Below are positions 40,268-48,369 of a DNA stretch of 64,000 nt, piece by piece. The stretch comes from Enterococcus gallinarum NBRC 100675 (GTDB taxonomy: Bacteria; Bacillota; Bacilli; Lactobacillales; Enterococcaceae). The notes beneath the pieces were generated by a model. That model was given only the letters and a program-made list of their open reading frames with translations. It was not told the DNA's origin and ran no database searches. The first letter of the stretch is position 1, and the number at the start of each line of letters is the position of its first letter. Position numbers and translations under genes: made by a program. Where the stretch lies: positions 1-64,000 of the forward strand of contig NZ_BCQE01000005.1 in NCBI RefSeq assembly GCF_001544275.1. The letters are read 5' to 3'.

Positions 40268-42601
40268 CTACTTTTTCTTAATTCCTTTATAGAAAGGTTT
40301 CTTTTTTGAATTTCCGTTTTTTTTCTTTTTACGAGGAGATTTTCCCCGTAAATTTTCTTTTTTCTGTCGATCTGAGGTTTGTCTTCGCTGTTTGTTTTCT
40401 TTATTTTGCTTATTTTTAGGCTGTTGGATCCGTACGACTTCTTCTGCTTCAATCAATTCAAAATCGATTTCGCGAGTCTCTGGATCCGCTTTGATCACTT
40501 TGATGCGGACTTTTTGTCCGATCTTAAACGTTTGCCCAGTACGTTCACCTACTAATGCAAGGTGGTTTTCCAAGTAATGGAAGTAATCTTGTTTCAATGC
40601 AGTAATATGGATTAACCCTTCGATGGTATTCGGCAACTCCACGAAAAGTCCGAATTTTACTACTGAGCTAATAATCCCGTCAAACTCTTCTCCTACTTTA
40701 TCGGCCATAAATTCAGCTTTTTTAAGAGCATCTACTTCACGTTCTGCTTCCACTGCTCTTCGCTCCATTTGTGAACTGTGTAAAGCAATATCTGGAAGGT
40801 TCTGCTCCCACTTTTCTTGATTGCTTTCTGACGGATCAGTACTGTATGAACGAATCAGCCGATGAACGATCAAATCGGGGTATCGGCGGATCGGTGATGT
40901 GAAGTGGGTATAGTAGTCTGCAGCCAGTCCGTAATGCCCATAGTTATCTTCAGAATATTTTGCTTGTTGCATACTTCGCAACAGCATTGTGTTGACCACC
41001 ATCGCTTCAGGTTTATCTGCAACATCTTCCACGACTTTTTGTAGATCTTTGGGCGTGATGGAGCCTTTTGTCTGCTTGACAACAATTCCTAACGCAGAAG
41101 CAAAATCAAAGAAGCGCCGCATTTTTTCTTCTTTTGGTTCTTCATGGATCCGATAGATGAACGGCAATCGACGTTTGTTGAAATGCTCTGCCACTGTTTC
41201 ATTAGCAGCCAGCATAAAGGACTCAATCAATCGTTCGCCAACTCCTCGTTCGCGAAGAAGGATGTCCTGAGGATGCCCTGCTTCGTCAACCAATACTTTG
41301 GCTTCACGATCCTCAAAAGAAACTGCCCCCCGCCGAACGCGCATCGCTTCTAAGATTTGATGCAATTCAGCCATTTCCTTAAACATCGGAACAAGAGAGG
41401 CATAACGCGCCATTGTCTCAGGCTCTTGGTCTTCCAAGATTTCATTTACTGCTTGATAAGTCATTCGTTCGGTTGTTTGAATGATGCTTTGAAAAATCTC
41501 ATGTTTGATCACTTTACCTGAAGAATCGATCTCCATCTCACAACTCATTGTCAACCGCGGAACGTGAGGATTCAGTGAACAGATACCATTTGACAGCCGC
41601 TGAGGGATCATAGGAATGACCCGATCGGTCAGATAGACACTGGTGCCTCGTTCAAAAGCTTCCTTGTCTAGGGCACTATTTTCTGTCACATAATAAGAAA
41701 CATCTGCGATATGGACCCCTAAGAAAAAGTTGCCGTTGGCTAATTTACGAACGGTGACCGCATCATCAAGGTCTTTCGCATCTGCCCCATCGATCGTGAC
41801 AATCAATTGTTCCCGCAGGTCACGACGTTCTGGGAATTGTGCCGGATCAATGGCATCAGGAACTGCATCAGCTTCCGCTAATGTTGCTTCTTCAAACTTT
41901 GTCGGAATGCCGTTAGCTACGACGATCGACAAAATATCCATTCCAGGATCATTTTTATGACCAACTACTTTTTTGACTAGTCCTTCCAAGCTTTTAGAGT
42001 AGCCTTTCTCCGGATAGTGAGTGATCTCAACGATCACAATGCTGCCATCTACCGGACGAACGCCTTCTGCACCGATGAATACTTTTAAATCATTCATTTT
42101 TTTATCTTTTGGCTGAACGACTCCGTAGAGGTCTGTTTCTTGGATCTCCGCTTCATCAAAGAGTGTAAACTCACCGACGACTTGTGTGACTGCCCGTTTG
42201 CGGATTTCAACGACTTTGCCCTCTGCCCCTTTATCGGAAAAAGGATCAGCAGCTTGAAGTATGTCGATAGCCACTGTATCTCCATCCATCGCATAGCCAG
42301 TCGATTCTTTAGGAATATAGATGTCTTCTTCTTCCTCATCGATACTCACAAATCCAAAGCCTCGTTCGTTTGCTCGAAATGTTCCTTCAACTAAGACTCG
42401 TTGCATTGGCAATTTGACTTTGCCTTTCTTATTGAAGAGAATGCTCCCCTCTCGCTCCATTGCGGCTACTGTTTGAACGAGATTTTTGAAATCCTCGCTT
42501 TTTTGCAGTTGCAATGCTTCGGCAATTTCTTCCATGGAAAAGCTTTTCTTGCGGCTTTCTTCCATGAACTGAATAATTTTTGTTTTAATCGTCTCTTTCA
42601 T
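40268..42601 (-). CDS. rnr: Ribonuclease R
   Basis: A 777-residue 3'-5' exoribonuclease that degrades structured RNA and works with tmRNA/SmpB. An N-terminal HTH domain, cold-shock domains, the RNB catalytic domain with the metal-binding aspartates (IDGADAKDLDDAVTV), an S1 domain (GEEFDGIISSVVKFGLFVEL) and a very basic Lys-rich tail are all present in the usual order. It lies four bases after the esterase stop. Confidence 0.97.
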   Translation of the reverse strand: MKETIKTKIIQFMEESRKKSFSMEEIAEALQLQKSEDFKNLVQTVAAMEREGSILFNKKGKVKLPMQRVLVEGTFRANERGFGFVSIDEEEEDIYIPKESTGYAMDGDTVAIDILQAADPFSDKGAEGKVVEIRKRAVTQVVGEFTLFDEAEIQETDLYGVVQPKDKKMNDLKVFIGAEGVRPVDGSIVIVEITHYPEKGYSKSLEGLVKKVVGHKNDPGMDILSIVVANGIPTKFEEATLAEADAVPDAIDPAQFPERRDLREQLIVTIDGADAKDLDDAVTVRKLANGNFFLGVHIADVSYYVTENSALDKEAFERGTSVYLTDRVIPMIPQRLSNGICSLNPHVPRLTMSCEMEIDSSGKVIKHEIFQSIIQTTERMTYQAVNEILEDQEPETMARYASLVPMFKEMAELHQILEAMRVRRGAVSFEDREAKVLVDEAGHPQDILLRERGVGERLIESFMLAANETVAEHFNKRRLPFIYRIHEEPKEEKMRRFFDFASALGIVVKQTKGSITPKDLQKVVEDVADKPEAMVVNTMLLRSMQQAKYSEDNYGHYGLAADYYTHFTSPIRRYPDLIVHRLIRSYSTDPSESNQEKWEQNLPDIALHSSQMERRAVEAEREVDALKKAEFMADKVGEEFDGIISSVVKFGLFVELPNTIEGLIHITALKQDYFHYLENHLALVGERTGQTFKIGQKVRIKVIKADPETREIDFELIEAEEVVRIQQPKNKQNKENKQRRQTSDRQKKENLRGKSPRKKKKNGNSKKKPFYKGIKKK

Positions 42602-42604
42602 TTT

Positions 42605-43360
42605 TTACCCTTCCCAAGCGAGGCTTTCCAGAAAAGCCCAAACATCTTGTTCTAATTTTTTTCGTTCTGGGCCGACAGTCACTACATGTCCACTATGTGG
42701 ATACCACTGTAATGTGTAGGGCACATGAGACAATGCTGCTGCTGTGCGAAAAACCGTCTGGGGATCGATCATACGGTCTCTTCCTGCTTGTGCAAGAAAA
42801 ACAGGCACATCGATCGTGTCAAGATTAGTTGCTGTTTCTTGCCCAATTGATTCAATTTCTAGCAGTTGAGCTCTGACTTGTTGCGGTACGCGAGCCAAAA
42901 TTATTTGCTGCTCTTCGGATGAATAAGAAGAGTATTGCAGAATCATTTCTGCATATTTCTCAAAATTTCGCGGCACATCATTCTTTGTTTCAAAGAGCGG
43001 TGAACAGAATAGCCCACCACCGATTAGCACAGGTTCCGCTTGTGTCAAACTGTTCATGGCAAAGATGCCTCCCATGGACAATCCCAACACAGCAATTTTT
43101 TGGTAGCCTTTTTCTTTCAAAAATTCAATCGCTGCTTTGGCATCTGCTCGCCATTGTTGAATTCCTTGATTCAAAATATCTTCAGGGTTTGTTGTCCCAT
43201 GACCCGAAAACATCGGTGTATAAACAGTATACTCTTTTTGTTCTAAAAATCGGCAAAGCATCCGCACATCATTGGGACTACCAGAATAAGCATGGAACAA
43301 AATCACTGCCCGATCTCCGTGGGGAGCAAACACTGGTTTTGGTTGGTTAAAATTCTTCAT
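42605..43360 (-). CDS. Carboxylesterase, Est30/YvaK-like
   Basis: A 251-residue alpha/beta hydrolase of the monoacylglycerol lipase/carboxylesterase type. The nucleophile is Ser95 in GLSMG, the acid is likely in AQAGRDRMIDP and the histidine in WYPHSGHVVT. The secG-esterase-rnr-smpB order matches the secG-yvaK-rnr-smpB cluster of Bacillus. The physiological ester is unknown. Confidence 0.93.
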   Translation of the reverse strand: MKNFNQPKPVFAPHGDRAVILFHAYSGSPNDVRMLCRFLEQKEYTVYTPMFSGHGTTNPEDILNQGIQQWRADAKAAIEFLKEKGYQKIAVLGLSMGGIFAMNSLTQAEPVLIGGGLFCSPLFETKNDVPRNFEKYAEMILQYSSYSSEEQQIILARVPQQVRAQLLEIESIGQETATNLDTIDVPVFLAQAGRDRMIDPQTVFRTAAALSHVPYTLQWYPHSGHVVTVGPERKKLEQDVWAFLESLAWEG

Positions 43361-43439
43361 TTCTTCGTTTCACCTCACGTCCAATTCTACCATAGTTCGA
43401 TGATTTCAACGATAAATGCGTTCATAAGATTTTTGGCAA

Positions 43440-43467
43440 AGAAAAAACCCCTCGCAGCCGAGAGGTT
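43440..43467 (-). terminator. Terminator/attenuator between secG and the esterase
   Basis: On the minus strand AACCTCTCG pairs with CGAGGGGTT and is followed by six T. It probably lowers, rather than abolishes, transcription into the downstream cluster. Confidence 0.88.
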
Positions 43468-43482
43468 CCAAATTTCATCCAA

Positions 43483-43719
43483 TTATTTTGATGACAGATA
43501 GGCCAAAAGAAATAGCAAGACCATCCATACAAAGCCTAAAATGGCAGTTGAACGTTGCATTACCGCTTCAAATCCACGCGCTTTTTGTTTACCGAACAAT
43601 TGGTCTGCTCCACCCGTAAACGCGCTGGCAGCACTATTTTGTTTGCTTGGTTGCATCATAATCGTAATAACCATGATCACAGAAATCACAATCACTGCTG
43701 CTAATAATATATTGTACAC
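43483..43719 (-). CDS. secG: Preprotein translocase subunit SecG
   Basis: A 78-residue accessory subunit of SecYEG with two membrane helices (LLAAVIVISVIMVITIMM and STAILGFVWMVLLFLLAYL) separated by the conserved loop SAFTGGADQLFGKQKARG. It starts with GTG (43719), with AGGAGG seven bases upstream. Confidence 0.97.
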   Translation of the reverse strand: MYNILLAAVIVISVIMVITIMMQPSKQNSAASAFTGGADQLFGKQKARGFEAVMQRSTAILGFVWMVLLFLLAYLSSK

Positions 43720-43851
43720 GATAGTTCCTCCTTGCTTGCTAGAATCGTCCTTCTAACTCTACCACATTCGGGACCTTTTTTCCAGTTTATTTTATGGATG
43801 CTATGGCGATGTTGCCCACATCCAAACAAGACAACTACTAAATCCTGAACA

Positions 43852-43907
43852 AAAAAAGACACTAGCCGTACAGCAACATAAAGATCGTTGTTGCACGACT
43901 GTTGTCT
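43852..43907 (-). terminator. Terminator of the small GNAT gene
   Basis: An interrupted stem on the minus strand (AGACA, TCGT, CAAC with TGTCT, ACGG, GTTG) is followed by seven T. It lies about 20 bases past the GNAT stop. Confidence 0.7.
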
Positions 43908-43927
43908 AAATCATTTTCTACCGAAAT

Positions 43928-44200
43928 TTAGCGAGCCAATACATCATCATATTCTGATTTTTCTTTGAACTCTTTGACAGCGAATGAACAAACTGGCATG
44001 ATTTTTCGATCTTCGCGGCGCGCTTTTTCTACCACCGCGTTCAGTAATTTTTGTGCTAACTTCTGACCGCGATACGCAGAATCAACAAATGTATGATCAA
44101 CCACCAACACATCGTCTGGCGCCTCTTGCCAGGTGATTTCTCCGATTTCCTTGCCGTCATCGTATAAGGCAAAACGTTTGTTTTCTTCTTTGATTTCCAT
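43928..44200 (-). CDS. Small GNAT-like acetyltransferase (YjdJ type)
   Basis: A 90-residue single-domain protein of the N-acetyltransferase-like (CG) family. The motif VDHTFVDSAYRGQKLAQKLLNAVVEKA provides the acetyl-CoA loop (RGQKLA), and IMPVCSFAVKEF is the family end. Members are small and their substrates are unknown. It begins 43 bases after the upstream hydrolase gene. Confidence 0.9.
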   Translation of the reverse strand: MEIKEENKRFALYDDGKEIGEITWQEAPDDVLVVDHTFVDSAYRGQKLAQKLLNAVVEKARREDRKIMPVCSFAVKEFKEKSEYDDVLAR

Positions 44201-44243
44201 TTTTTCACATTCCTTTCTAGTTAAAAAAAATTCAAATGCCCTA

Positions 44244-45179
44244 TTACTCTGTTGCCTGGATAAATTGTAGAATAGTCGGCCAATATTCTGGACTTTCTGT
44301 GACCGCTTGAAGATGACCCATCTTTGGAAAAATGACTCGCTTTTTTTCCCCAGCAGTTGCTTCCATCAATGTGTCTGTTTCTTCTGCTGAGACAAATGGA
44401 TCTTCAGAACCATGTAAAAATAAAACAGGTAAATGGTTACTACCTAGTTGGCGCGTGACAGAGATCTGTAGAAATGGGTACCCTACTAATTGTTTACTGT
44501 AACGATTTGCCATACGCAGGAACCGTTTGACGGGTAATCCAGAAAGACGCGGTAAATTGGCTCGTATCAAACTATAGATCGAGGTATAGCTGCTGTCTGC
44601 AATCAATCCTCGAACTTGAATAGGCAATACTTCTCCACTCGCTAAGAGGACTGTTGCGGCCCCCATCCCTTGACCATACAAGAAAATCTGGCATTGCGCA
44701 TCTTTTTCAACTAATTTATCGATCCAGAGAATCAAATCTAAGCGATCCAACCAGCCTAACCCGATTTGAAGACCTTCACTTTGCCCGTGTCCGCGAAGAT
44801 CTGGCACTAAGACATTGTGTCCGGCTTGCCACAAGCGTTCCGCGGCATCTTGACAATCGACTTGTCCAGAACTGCGATAGCCATGAAGACAAATCACCCA
44901 TGTTTTGGCACACTGATCAAAGACCCGTGCATGTAACAGAACATCATCCGTTGAAGTAAGGGTACATTCGGACCCTCCTTGCCAGAAAGTTGAAGGTGCT
45001 TCCTGTGATCGCTGTCCCGAAGGAACAAGTTGTTTTCTGCCTTCTTTTTCATACCAATGGTTATTGCGCATGATCAGAGCAGATACAAAATAACGTACAC
45101 CTTTTTTTAGGACTGCAGTTCGGTAAATATAGTATAACCCAGCAATCAGTCCAATAAGTACAATTATCAGCCAAAGCAT
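44244..45179 (-). CDS. Membrane-anchored alpha/beta hydrolase with altered nucleophile
   Basis: A 311-residue protein. An N-terminal membrane anchor (LWLIIVLIGLIAGLYYIY) is followed by an alpha/beta hydrolase core: WVICLHGYRSSG (oxyanion loop), DLRGHGQSEG and the nucleophile elbow at residues 169-173. The elbow reads GQGMG, so the usual serine of GxSxG is glycine 171 (codon at 44667-44669, checked in the DNA). The acid (HGSEDPFV) and histidine (PKMGHLQAV) remain. Either catalysis is lost or a different residue serves. It resembles YkoM/YqkD-type hydrolases of Firmicutes. Confidence 0.85.
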   Translation of the reverse strand: MLWLIIVLIGLIAGLYYIYRTAVLKKGVRYFVSALIMRNNHWYEKEGRKQLVPSGQRSQEAPSTFWQGGSECTLTSTDDVLLHARVFDQCAKTWVICLHGYRSSGQVDCQDAAERLWQAGHNVLVPDLRGHGQSEGLQIGLGWLDRLDLILWIDKLVEKDAQCQIFLYGQGMGAATVLLASGEVLPIQVRGLIADSSYTSIYSLIRANLPRLSGLPVKRFLRMANRYSKQLVGYPFLQISVTRQLGSNHLPVLFLHGSEDPFVSAEETDTLMEATAGEKKRVIFPKMGHLQAVTESPEYWPTILQFIQATE

Positions 45180-45302
45180 AGGATCCCTCCCTTGTCTCTA
45201 GTGTACCATCTGCACAGCAAATGAGCCAAAAATTTAAACAGATTTTAGGTGTCCTTATAAAATAACCAGTAATCAAAAACCTTTGAGAAAAACATTTCTG
45301 AA

Positions 45303-45461
45303 CTAAATAAATGGATTTTCCCCAAAGAATGTTTTATTACGGTGTCGGTAAATGAGGATACCAGCAATCAGAAGGAGCAAACCTCCGAAGACGATTAAAG
45401 CACAGAATGATCCTTCATTCATCTGCGACAGCTTGGCTGAAAGATGATTGCCGATGACCAT
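45303..45461 (-). pseudogene. Possible remnant of a membrane-tail protein, 52 codons
   Basis: A frame from ATG 45461 to TAG encodes MVIGNHLSAKLSQMNEGSF, a hydrophobic segment CALIVFGGLLLLIAGILIY and a basic tail RHRNK. The hydrophobic-plus-basic end resembles the C-terminus of a wall-anchored or single-pass protein, but there is no LPxTG. The codons upstream reach a stop quickly and no ribosome-binding site is well placed. It may be a degraded 3' end of a lost surface-protein gene, or a small membrane protein. Confidence 0.35.
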
Positions 45462-45505
45462 TGCCCTATTCGAGTATCGGATTTAAGCAAAAAAATCCAA
45501 CTACG

Positions 45506-45550
45506 AGAAAAAGAGAATCTTGATCGATAAACGATCAAAATTCTCTTTTT
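45506..45550 (-). terminator. Terminator of the accessory Sec/glycosylation operon
   Basis: A 19-bp stem with one mismatch (AAAAAGAGAATTTTGATCG on the minus strand with its partner) and a 5-base loop, ending in T-rich sequence. It lies six bases past the actin-like gene stop. Confidence 0.92.
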
Positions 45551-45555
45551 CTTTG

Positions 45556-46932
45556 CTAAATGGAAGGCTCCTTGTCATCATTGATCAAGAACTTAAGCAA
45601 TTCTGACTGTTCTGCAAAAATTGCTTCCACAGATGAGCTTCGATAATGACTCTTTTGCTCGATAACTTCTGATAGCTCGGAATCAATTTGGTTAGTTGTT
45701 GATTCGACGTACTCTTCGATTGGTGCAGGTTCTGCACGCACTTCCGGTTCTGAAAAACCATGATTCATAGCTGATGGACGGCTATCCTCAAAGCGAGCAG
45801 CCGAAGTCTTCGGTTGGTCTTGCCAGAACAATTCTCCAAATAAATACATTCCCAGCGCATTTTTATTATTAAACACTTTACAAGATAGCCCCATTTTAGC
45901 TAAGGCCTGATTCACTGTGTTTTCATTGATCGTTCCTGCAGAAATATCCCGGATCAGTATTGTATCCGCATATTGAACATCCTGATCACTATTGACATAA
46001 TCAATGAATTGATCCGTCAGAGCCGTCAGCTCTTTTTTAACGATTTCGGTTAAATCGACGGTCTGACGTCCATTGATCGTCACAATAAATGGATTGTTCT
46101 TCTTCGTTGTGACCAGCATATCGTAGATTACCCCAGCATCCAAATCAAAAGTTGACGTGGGATGATTTCCCTCATTTTCTTGGTAAGCTTGTACCACGTT
46201 GCCGGCTAATTCATACAAGCCGTCTGTAACTTTTGTACTTTTGATCAGTTCGCCATTTTCATAACTGTCACAAGTTAGATAATGATCATTGATCTCAAAC
46301 ACATAAGTCAATCCAGCCAGAATTTCTTCAACGCCTAACATTAAATGAATATCGTTTCGTCTGCTTTCAAAAATCACAGCCAGCGATTTGGGGATCAGTT
46401 TTACTCGTTCGATTCGTATCCGATAGTGGGTACCATTAACGACTGTCTCGAATTCATCTGCCAGTTGCCTCTCGATTTCAGCCAGCCGGTCAAAACTTTC
46501 TGTTGCTACGCCAATGCACAATGAACAGCTAAAGCAATCCTTTGCAATTTCAGTGAAAAGCGAGGTTCTCTTCTCTACTAAATAAGAAAGTATCGTTTTG
46601 ATATATGTCTTAAAATTTTGGTCTCCAATGGCTGCCAGTGGATTTCCAAAGGTTTGGTACGCCTTTGAACGTCGACTATATAACTTGTCGAAGCCCCAAG
46701 TAATTTCTTGCTCGCTTCCCCCGAGAAGAATTCGTTCCCCGACTTTGTTTTTGGAGTGGGTCGGTTCATTATTCTTTCCTAAAAGATACTGCAGATTATT
46801 TTTTTTGACTTCTGAATAAACAGAACTTCTGACATCTTGATAACCATAGCCAACGACGCCTACTCGAAATTCATCAATGTCTAATGCAATGATTTTGTCC
46901 ACACTAATCCCCCTAACTTCCCTATTGGTCAT
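45556..46932 (-). CDS. Divergent ParM/actin-like protein at the end of the accessory Sec operon
   Basis: A 458-residue cytoplasmic protein from the ATG at 46932 (GGGGAG nine bases upstream). Its layout fits the ParM/Alp actin superfamily: an opening beta strand KIIALDIDEFRVGVVGYG (13-30) where ParM has its first phosphate loop, SLCIGVATESFDRL (137-150), VVNGTHYRIRIERVKLIPKS (164-183), a strand pair DIHLMLGVEEILAGLTYVFEI (194-214) in place of the second phosphate loop, TILIRDISAGT (325-334), and NALGMYLFGEL (358-368), similar to the ParM end. The usual DIGGGTTD is not conserved, so ATP binding may be lost. The acidic C-terminal 85 residues look disordered. This is fold-level inference; I know of no such gene in a described accessory Sec locus. 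Confidence 0.5.
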   Translation of the reverse strand: MTNREVRGISVDKIIALDIDEFRVGVVGYGYQDVRSSVYSEVKKNNLQYLLGKNNEPTHSKNKVGERILLGGSEQEITWGFDKLYSRRSKAYQTFGNPLAAIGDQNFKTYIKTILSYLVEKRTSLFTEIAKDCFSCSLCIGVATESFDRLAEIERQLADEFETVVNGTHYRIRIERVKLIPKSLAVIFESRRNDIHLMLGVEEILAGLTYVFEINDHYLTCDSYENGELIKSTKVTDGLYELAGNVVQAYQENEGNHPTSTFDLDAGVIYDMLVTTKKNNPFIVTINGRQTVDLTEIVKKELTALTDQFIDYVNSDQDVQYADTILIRDISAGTINENTVNQALAKMGLSCKVFNNKNALGMYLFGELFWQDQPKTSAARFEDSRPSAMNHGFSEPEVRAEPAPIEEYVESTTNQIDSELSEVIEQKSHYRSSSVEAIFAEQSELLKFLINDDKEPSI

Positions 46933-46972
46933 GATTTCTTGCTCCCCAAACATCCTGTTGTTGTTTCAGCCG

Positions 46973-47356
46973 CTACTCTTTTGTTTCCGCTTGGATAAAG
47001 AATGCATTTGACAGTTCTTGTATTTTCTTCGCCTGTTCGTTGACTTCTGTTTCTAAAAAAAACAAATCGTTGAAAATCGCTTTTGTATTGCGTACATGTT
47101 CCAAAAGATCATTGACTTTGACCCGCTGCAAGTCAATTTTTTGGCAAAGATCTCTCAGCTCATCTTGACTGTTCTTCAGAATAAAAAAATCGCGATACCC
47201 AATGGTGGACTGTTTTTTTTCTGAAATCATTTGCTTTAATCGCGCAATTTTACTATCCCGTTGTTCGATCGTTTGATTCATCTCTGCCAGCATCTGGTCT
47301 AGCTCGCTGATCTGGACAATTGTGGATAATTTTTTTGTGATCATCGATTGTGTCAT
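46973..47356 (-). CDS. Coiled-coil protein, 127 residues, unknown function
   Basis: Its ATG overlaps the gtf3 stop (ATGA), so the two are translationally coupled. The sequence is helical and rich in Glu, Gln and Lys, with heptad-like hydrophobics (LDQMLAEMNQTIEQRDSKIA and QELSNAFFIQAETKE). There is no signal peptide or membrane segment. It lies between gtf3 and the actin-like gene and could be an adaptor for either. I do not recognise a family. Confidence 0.75.
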   Translation of the reverse strand: MTQSMITKKLSTIVQISELDQMLAEMNQTIEQRDSKIARLKQMISEKKQSTIGYRDFFILKNSQDELRDLCQKIDLQRVKVNDLLEHVRNTKAIFNDLFFLETEVNEQAKKIQELSNAFFIQAETKE

Positions 47357-48369
47357 TCTTGATTTGCCCCTTTGTTTAGGAGTATTTTTACTTCTGAATC
47401 CACTAGTGCAGTCCTAGTAAATATTCCCGATCGTAGTAAGCAACTAAATGAAAGAACATTGTTCTTCATTCGCAGCATTTCTTCATCTGTTAACTCACCT
47501 AATTTATGGTCAATTTCTTCAATCCCAGCGATAACAATCCCAAGTCCTAGTTTCTGTACCATCTCTGCTATGGCTGCTTGTTGCCATACAATGACAGGGA
47601 TGCCTAATGAAAGATACAATGAAATTTTGTGAGGCGCATTATACTTCGTGTACTGTTGATAGTCACCACCAGCTGGCAATTTATCATCCCACGCAAGACC
47701 AAAGCCGTTCTTCTCCATCTTGCGAATCAATTCTTCTTGCTCAAATACACCACAATAATGGACATTTGGACCAAAAGGGCGGTCATCCTTTTCACCATAT
47801 ACGAGAATTTCAGTGCGATTGGGCCATTGCTGTAAAAAAAGGGTTTTTGCTAAATTCCCTGCAAAGACAACTCGTTTTTCTGGTCTTTCATGATTGACAC
47901 TTACTTCCTTGTGTCGATAGTCAAAAAACGGTTTTTGGACCATTTTTCGGGTCACTCCTCGTTCGACTAAGGCTGTTTGCATAGCTTGACTATGAACGAT
48001 TAATAATGTGGCTTCGTTGAAAAGAGCTGCTTCATCAAAGTCGACTTTCCCCCGCAACATCTCAGCATCATGGATGAATAAGATCGTATAGATCCCTCTT
48101 TGCTTCATTCTTTGTAAAAACATCCGGTCGAAATGGGCACCGTTATAACTTGGATATTGGTAGACCACCATATCTTGATTGGCAACACCAGCTGTAATGC
48201 CATCGATCCTCGAGATAAGTGCGTAATCATCTTCATTCTCATCGATATAACGATAAATATATAAAGGCTGATAATCCATCCCCTTGGCAATGTCATAAAC
48301 ATCTGCTTTCGCCTTTTTGACTGAATCTGCTGCATTCGATTCAATGATCGTAGTCACCCACCGATTCAC
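47353..48369 (-). CDS. gtf3: Glycosyltransferase Gtf3-like, second sugar of adhesin glycan
   Basis: A 338-residue cytoplasmic GT-B enzyme resembling streptococcal Gtf3, which adds glucose to the Ser/Thr-linked GlcNAc laid down by GtfA/GtfB on serine-rich repeat adhesins. Shared pattern: AKADVYDIAKGMDYQPLYIY, RIDGITAGVANQDMVVYQYP, YNGAHFD, ILFIHDAEMLR and the late YTKYNAPHKISLYLSLGIPV, which would hold the nucleotide-sugar. The GTG start at 48369 overlaps the stop of the upstream HTH gene by four bases (GTGA). The sugar donor is inferred, not shown. Confidence 0.82.
   Translation of the reverse strand: MNRWVTTIIESNAADSVKKAKADVYDIAKGMDYQPLYIYRYIDENEDDYALISRIDGITAGVANQDMVVYQYPSYNGAHFDRMFLQRMKQRGIYTILFIHDAEMLRGKVDFDEAALFNEATLLIVHSQAMQTALVERGVTRKMVQKPFFDYRHKEVSVNHERPEKRVVFAGNLAKTLFLQQWPNRTEILVYGEKDDRPFGPNVHYCGVFEQEELIRKMEKNGFGLAWDDKLPAGGDYQQYTKYNAPHKISLYLSLGIPVIVWQQAAIAEMVQKLGLGIVIAGIEEIDHKLGELTDEEMLRMKNNVLSFSCLLRSGIFTRTALVDSEVKILLNKGANQE

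Larger units (their letters stand above)
45180..45555. other. Intergenic region between hydrolase gene and accessory Sec operon
   Basis: These 376 bases mark the junction of housekeeping and adhesin-export regions. They hold the operon terminator (45506-45550), a possible 52-codon remnant (45303-45461) and, near 45180-45300, A/T-rich sequence with no recognised motif. No tRNA, direct repeat or integrase gene marks an insertion point. Confidence 0.6.

Noticed and set aside
45180-45555. Integration site of a genomic island
   Set aside because: No tRNA, direct repeat, integrase or transposase is visible here.
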